From positions 5,580,001-5,644,000 of the forward strand of contig NZ_CP018047.1 in NCBI RefSeq assembly GCF_002009175.1: a stretch of DNA of 64,000 nucleotides, in the 5' to 3' direction. Of this stretch, positions 63,331 to 64,000 are shown piece by piece (the stretch's first letter is position 1; every line of letters begins with the position of its first letter). The translations under genes and the position numbers were made by a program. The notes beneath the pieces were generated by a model. It saw nothing but the letters and a program-made list of their open reading frames with translations. It was not told where the DNA came from and searched no databases. This stretch comes from Streptomyces niveus (GTDB taxonomy: Bacteria; Actinomycetota; Actinomycetes; Streptomycetales; Streptomycetaceae).

Positions 63331-64000
63331 ATGCCCGACGCCGGTGACGTACGGCCGTTCCGGACCGAGACCGTCCGCGGCATGCGGATCGAGTGGGACG
63401 TGCCCGTCGAGATGGACGACGGAGTCGTCCTGCGCGCGGACGTGTTCCGCCCGGTGACCGACGGACCGGTACCGGTGATCATGACGTACGGCCCGTACGC
63501 GAAGGGCCTGCCCTTCGAGCGCGGCTACCCCAGCGCGTGGAAGGCCATGGCGCGGGACCACCCCGACACCGTGGCCGGCACCTCGAACACCTACCAGAAC
63601 TGGGAAGTCGTCGACCCGGAGAAGTGGGTGCCGGACGGCTACGCGTGCGTGCGCGTCGACTCGCGCGGGACCGGCCGTTCACCGGGCCGCGTCGACCCGT
63701 TCTCGCCGCGCGAGACCCGCGACTTCCACGACTGCGTCGAATGGGCGGGCACCCGCGACTGGAGCAACGGCCGTGTCGGCCTCAACGGCATCTCCTACTA
63801 CGCGATGAACCAGTGGCAGGTCGCGTCGCTGCGGCCCCCGCACCTCGCCGCTATCTGCCCGTGGGAGGGCGCGTCGGACTTCTACCGCGACGGCTCCTAC
63901 CAAGGAGGCATCCGCTCCACGTTCTGGGACAACTGGTACGACATGCAGGTCAAGACCGTGCAGTACGGCGTCGGTGAGACCGGTGGCCGTGACCCGAACA
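63331..64000 (+). CDS. CocE/NonD-family hydrolase, N-terminal part (3' end outside window)
   Basis: At least 223 residues are in the window with no stop. The CocE-type alpha/beta hydrolase is recognised by DGVVLRADVFRP, VIMTYGPYAKGLPFERGYP, ACVRVDSRGTGRSPGRVDPF and the nucleophile region NGRVGLNGISYYAMNQWQVA, with Ser in GISYY. Relatives are esterases, amidases and X-Pro peptidases. GGAGCGAG precedes the ATG. It follows the importer within 44 nt, so it probably processes the imported substrate inside the cell. Confidence 0.9.
   Translation, partial: MPDAGDVRPFRTETVRGMRIEWDVPVEMDDGVVLRADVFRPVTDGPVPVIMTYGPYAKGLPFERGYPSAWKAMARDHPDTVAGTSNTYQNWEVVDPEKWVPDGYACVRVDSRGTGRSPGRVDPFSPRETRDFHDCVEWAGTRDWSNGRVGLNGISYYAMNQWQVASLRPPHLAAICPWEGASDFYRDGSYQGGIRSTFWDNWYDMQVKTVQYGVGETGGRDPN

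Overview
The window is high-GC actinobacterial chromosome, almost certainly Streptomyces. The G+C content is extreme, third codon positions are G/C-rich, and the run hemW-hrcA-dnaJ2-rsmE-rnz-phoH-ybeY-era-leuA-recO-uppS-zur/znu-glyS is the usual streptomycete core arrangement. I see no rRNA, tRNA, CRISPR array, insertion sequence, integrase or phage gene. About 66 protein genes are supported, including two short leader ORFs and one gene cut at each window edge.

Region by region. 1-6.6 kb: the end of a PP2C/SpoIIE phosphatase, hemW, a 0.6-kb intergenic patch built of nested inverted repeats, two minus-strand genes (DUF3097 and an MBL hydrolase), and the CIRCE-controlled hrcA-dnaJ2 heat-shock operon. 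6.7-18 kb: nitronate monooxygenase, rsmE, HIT, RNase Z, PfkB kinase, then phoH-ybeY-CBS/CorC-MmcQ, a minus-strand pyruvyl-transferase-like gene, a VOC protein, a degenerate cytidine deaminase and era. 18-27 kb: leuA with a leucine-rich leader peptide, a TerB-like protein, an MMPL exporter with a two-component system, recO and uppS. 27-33 kb: the zinc regulon (zur, znuB, znuC, znuA) with a double Zur box, glyS and small conserved proteins. 33-45 kb: two MFS exporters, an ArsR-type regulator with a phased operator, dus, ppdK, a second ArsR-like regulator, a PhoX-like secreted protein and an SDR/TetR pair. 45-50.5 kb: the nitrite-assimilation cluster (nirD, nirB, a partner flavoprotein) with a four-half-site GlnR box and a divergent TSUP permease. 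50.5-54.5 kb: class F sortase with a secreted partner, aminotransferase IV, divergent soxR/FMN reductase with a SoxR box, and cutA. 54.5-64 kb: an accessory catabolic module with a CitE/HpcH-like lyase, an MBL hydrolase, a class III CoA-transferase, a GntR regulator, an alpha/beta-hydrolase-fold protein, a complete ABC importer and a CocE/NonD hydrolase running off the edge.

The last module is the best candidate for an undescribed system. Its two divergent promoter regions carry the same 17-nt AT-rich sequence (55367-55383 and 59494-59510), which ties the importer and the CoA/lyase genes into one probable regulon of the GntR protein encoded between them. Elsewhere the DNA is rich in readable regulation (CIRCE, leu attenuator, Zur, GlnR, SoxR, ArsR- and TetR-type operators). 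Several promoters place the -10 about 7 nt before an ATG, suggesting leaderless mRNAs. All homology statements rest on motif recognition by eye; no database search was run.
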